DNA of 8,045 bases from an uncultured Clostridia bacterium. GTDB lineage: Bacteria > Bacillota > Clostridia > Lachnospirales > CAMVHY01. The notes beneath the pieces are model-generated. The model made no database searches. It saw only the letters and a list, made by a program, of their open reading frames with translations, and was not told the origin of the DNA. The position numbers and the translations under genes are program-made. Within the stretch, counting starts at the first letter, position 1; each line of letters begins with the position of its first letter. Shown piece by piece: positions 6,268 through 8,045 of the stretch. Where the stretch lies: assembly GCA_947167415.1 (NCBI GenBank), contig CAMVHY010000053.1, positions 1-8,045 on the forward strand, given 5' to 3'.

Positions 6268-6837
6268 TTATAAAAAAATAATCCCTGCGCAACCAAAAAA
6301 CAAAATCACAAATAAAATATTTAATTTCCTGAACTTATATAAAATCACAAAAGCAAATAAAAACAAAAAAAATTTTTTTATATCAAACCAATTTGCAAGA
6401 TAAAAAATATTATTATTAAACTCGTGCACACAAGATTTATCAAACATCTTTATAAACGTAATAAAAATTAAACTCGCAGACACAGCTTTTAGTCCATAAA
6501 TAATATCTTTTATAAAAACAAATTTATTTGACTTACTTAATTTATTAATCGCAGTCAAAAAAATAATCGCAATCAAAAACGATGGCAAACAAACTCCAAA
6601 TAAACTTATTAAAGCACCAATCAATTTATATTTTTTATATCCAACAAAAACAGAAATATTAGTCGCGATCGGTCCAGGTGTAACTTGTGCTATCGAAATT
6701 ATATTTAAAAAATCTTTTTCCAAAACAAATTTATTTTTTACAAGTTCATCAAATAGCATCGCAATCATGGCATAACCGCCACCAAAACTTAATAAACTTG
6801 TTTTAAAAAATATAATAAACAAACCAAATAAATTCAT
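6268..6837 (-). CDS. Short-chain chromate transporter family (ChrA-like) membrane protein
   Basis: This is a one-domain member of the CHR family of inner-membrane transporters (Pfam Chromate_transp). Single-domain forms usually act as pairs. The 189-residue product carries the two signatures of the half-domain: SFGGGYAMIAML at about 17-28 and AQVTPGPIATNISVFVGY at about 50-67, then several hydrophobic helices to the C-terminus. The start is ATG 6837, six bases after TTGGAG. The in-frame TTG at 6849 overlaps that Shine-Dalgarno sequence and is not used. No second CHR gene is adjacent; rnz follows 30 bp downstream. The substrate cannot be told from sequence, and many clostridial members are annotated as chromate transporters without a tested role. 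Confidence 0.9.
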   Translation of the reverse strand: MNLFGLFIIFFKTSLLSFGGGYAMIAMLFDELVKNKFVLEKDFLNIISIAQVTPGPIATNISVFVGYKKYKLIGALISLFGVCLPSFLIAIIFLTAINKLSKSNKFVFIKDIIYGLKAVSASLIFITFIKMFDKSCVHEFNNNIFYLANWFDIKKFFLFLFAFVILYKFRKLNILFVILFFGCAGIIFL

Positions 6838-7002
6838 GCTATTCTCCAAATCAAATATTAATAAATCACAAACCTATTTTTCATATCAAAATTAATATTT
6901 ATACCATCACAATAAAAAAATTTATTTCATAACAAATAAGTTATAAACAAAACTCACCATGAATAAAAATATATAAATTTAAATCAAAGGTGAGTTTTTT
7001 TT
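6838..7002. other. Divergent intergenic region
   Basis: This 165-bp AT-rich spacer separates the minus-strand ChrA-like gene from the plus-strand SSB-like gene and must hold both promoters. I find TATAAA-like -10 candidates (such as 6972-6977) but no matching -35 at normal spacing on either strand, so no promoter is called. The right end holds the hairpin at 6949-6998. Confidence 0.5.
6949..6998 (+). promoter_or_regulatory. Hairpin enclosing the ribosome binding site of the SSB-like gene
   Basis: AAAACTCACC (6949-6958) pairs perfectly with GGTGAGTTTT (6989-6998); five of ten pairs are G-C. The loop is 30 AT-rich bases. The second arm contains AAAGGTGAG (6987-6994 region), the only Shine-Dalgarno match, eight T bases before the ATG at 7003. 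If transcription starts upstream of 6949 the site would be masked. If it starts inside the loop it would be free. On the minus strand the stem is followed by a T-rich tract, so it could also stop antisense read-through. Confidence 0.5.
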
Positions 7003-7614
7003 ATGCAGAAAAACAATCTTATTAATATTAGTGGTCAAGTGATAAATATACAAATCAAAAACTATAAACTCAATAAAGAAATTTTTTACATGTTTTATAT
7101 AAAAACAAAACGATTAAGTGAAACTTATGACACATTACCAGTTATCATCCCTAAAAAAATTTGCGACTTTAATTTATTACAAGAAAATCAATTTATAAAT
7201 ATAAAAGGCGAAATTAGAACTTATAATAATTCCGAATTAAATTTTAAACTAAACAATACAAAGCTAATTCTAGTCATATACGCGCAAAATATTTTTCAAT
7301 ATCAACAAAATAATCTTAATCAAGTTTTTTTAACCGGCCACCTATGTAAAAATCCAACGTACAGAAAAACTCCATTCGGTCGAGAAATTAGCGACATTTT
7401 ATTAAAAATAAAACGTTCCGATAATAAACTAGATTATATTCCATGTATTTCATGGGGAAAAAACGCGAGACGAGCATTAAAATTTACTATTTCCGACAAA
7501 ATAAAAATTCACGGCCGAATACAAAGCCGTGAATATCAAAAAAAAATAATAACAGGTGAAACTTTAAATAAAACAACATACGAAGTATCAGTCTTCAAAA
7601 TAAATTCCGATTAA
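7003..7614 (+). CDS. Clostridial SSB-like single-stranded DNA-binding protein, tandem OB fold
   Basis: The 203-residue product fits a clostridial family of SSB-related proteins with two OB-fold domains, distinct from the housekeeping SSB, which has one domain and an acidic tail. Residues 7-93 form a divergent first OB domain. Residues 106-200 carry the recognisable block: PTYRKTPFGREIS (118-130), DYIPCISWGKNA (144-155) and GRIQSREYQKK (171-181), ending TYEVSVFKI. It ends without the acidic DDxIPF tip, so the usual SSB partner-recruiting tail is missing. ATG 7003 follows the AAAGGTGAG site. The gene is convergent with the rRNA/tRNA unit, whose last tRNA ends 15 bp away. Binding of single-stranded DNA is inferred from family; its specific cellular role is unknown. 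Confidence 0.85.
   Translation: MQKNNLINISGQVINIQIKNYKLNKEIFYMFYIKTKRLSETYDTLPVIIPKKICDFNLLQENQFINIKGEIRTYNNSELNFKLNNTKLILVIYAQNIFQYQQNNLNQVFLTGHLCKNPTYRKTPFGREISDILLKIKRSDNKLDYIPCISWGKNARRALKFTISDKIKIHGRIQSREYQKKIITGETLNKTTYEVSVFKINSD
7502..7534 (-). terminator. Candidate rRNA/tRNA operon terminator inside the SSB-like gene
   Basis: The arms 7507-7515 and 7526-7534 (ATTCACGGC / GCCGTGAAT) form a perfect 9-bp stem, five pairs G-C, with a ten-base loop. On the minus strand the stem is followed by TTTTATTTT; on the plus strand it is followed by A residues. The orientation therefore suits transcripts coming from the tRNA genes. It lies about 96 bases past the tRNA-Ala 3' end, within codons for HGRIQSREY of the convergent gene. 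No terminator exists in the 15-bp spacer. Confidence 0.55.
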
Positions 7615-7629
7615 GAGCTTAAAACCAAC

Positions 7630-7702
7630 TGGAGACGGCGAGATTCGAACTCGCGACCCTCTGCTTGCAAGGCAGATGCTCTCCCAACTGAGCTACGCCC
7701 CC
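7630..7702 (-). tRNA. tRNA-Ala (anticodon TGC)
   Basis: A 73-base cloverleaf reads 5' GGGGGCGTAGCTCAG and ends in the T-arm motif GTTCGAATC, stem CGTCTCC and discriminator A. The G3-U70 pair that specifies alanine is present. The anticodon TGC lies at 7669-7667 in the loop CTTGCAA. CCA is not encoded (the next bases are GTT). It is the last gene of the rRNA unit, one base after tRNA-Ile. Confidence 0.96.
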
Positions 7703-7703
7703 A

Positions 7704-7777
<74 letters not shown>

Positions 7778-7786
7778 AAACAAAAA

Positions 7787-7907
7787 TACCTGGCAACCAC
7801 CTATTCTCACAGACAGTCTCCCGTCTACTACCTTCGGCCGCTTACGCCTTCACTTCTGTGTTCGATATGGATACAGGTGTTTCCCATAAGCGCATCATCA
7901 CCAGGTA
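7787..7907 (-). rRNA. rrf: 5S ribosomal RNA
   Basis: The ends pair (TACCTGG at the 5' end with CCAGGTA at the 3' end), giving about 121 bases. The conserved loop ATATCGAACACAGAAG and the GGTAGTA...GGGAGACTG portion are present in order, as in low-GC Gram-positive 5S. It lies directly after 16S, with an 83-bp tRNA-free spacer, and before the tRNA pair, rather than after 23S. Exact ends are uncertain by one or two bases. Confidence 0.93.

Positions 7908-8045
<138 letters not shown>

Overview
The window is strongly AT-rich and comes from a low-GC, endospore-lineage Firmicute of the Clostridia type. Three things point there: a spoIIIA (stage III sporulation) gene run, a clostridial-style tandem OB-fold SSB-like protein, and a 16S 3' end (anti-Shine-Dalgarno CCTCCTTT) that fits the ribosome binding sites seen. 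RNase Z looks most like those of Oscillospiraceae-type Clostridia, judged from memory only. Several coiled-coil or membrane-anchored proteins of no recognisable family raise the possibility of a host-associated lineage. That is inference.

Layout, left to right. (1) 1-1608, plus: the 3' part of a large unrecognised protein with a perfect 141-bp tandem duplication and a C-terminal pair of membrane helices. (2) 1652-3704, minus: spoIIIAA-AB-AC-AD, tightly packed. The usual downstream genes spoIIIAE-AH are absent; the convergent gene of region 1 sits where they should be. A candidate sigma-E promoter lies just upstream of spoIIIAA. (3) 3924-4956, minus: a two-gene cassette of unknown coiled-coil proteins, one with an N-terminal membrane anchor. 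Both end in the same short tail (Asn-Glu-Phe), and the cassette is closed by a hairpin terminator. (4) 4957-5319: a 363-bp gene-free stretch holding several inverted repeats and the rnz terminator. (5) 5320-6837, minus: a short-chain ChrA-type transporter followed by RNase Z (rnz). (6) 6838-7002: a divergent intergenic region. Its hairpin contains the ribosome binding site of the next gene. (7) 7003-7614, plus: the SSB-like protein. (8) 7630-8045, minus: rRNA/tRNA genes in the order 16S - 5S - tRNA-Ile - tRNA-Ala. The 5S follows 16S directly, and no 23S follows the tRNAs. The best terminator for this unit lies inside the convergent SSB-like coding sequence.

Functional links. SpoIIIAA (ATPase) with AB, AC and AD forms the mother-cell half of the SpoIIIA-SpoIIQ channel, so the organism either keeps AE-AH elsewhere or has a decaying sporulation locus. 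RNase Z is the 3' processing enzyme expected for tRNAs without an encoded CCA, and both tRNAs here lack it. Several start codons were moved downstream of the longest open frame because a Shine-Dalgarno sequence overlaps or follows the longer start: spoIIIAA, chrA-like and rnz by this rule, spoIIIAB by coupling and family length.
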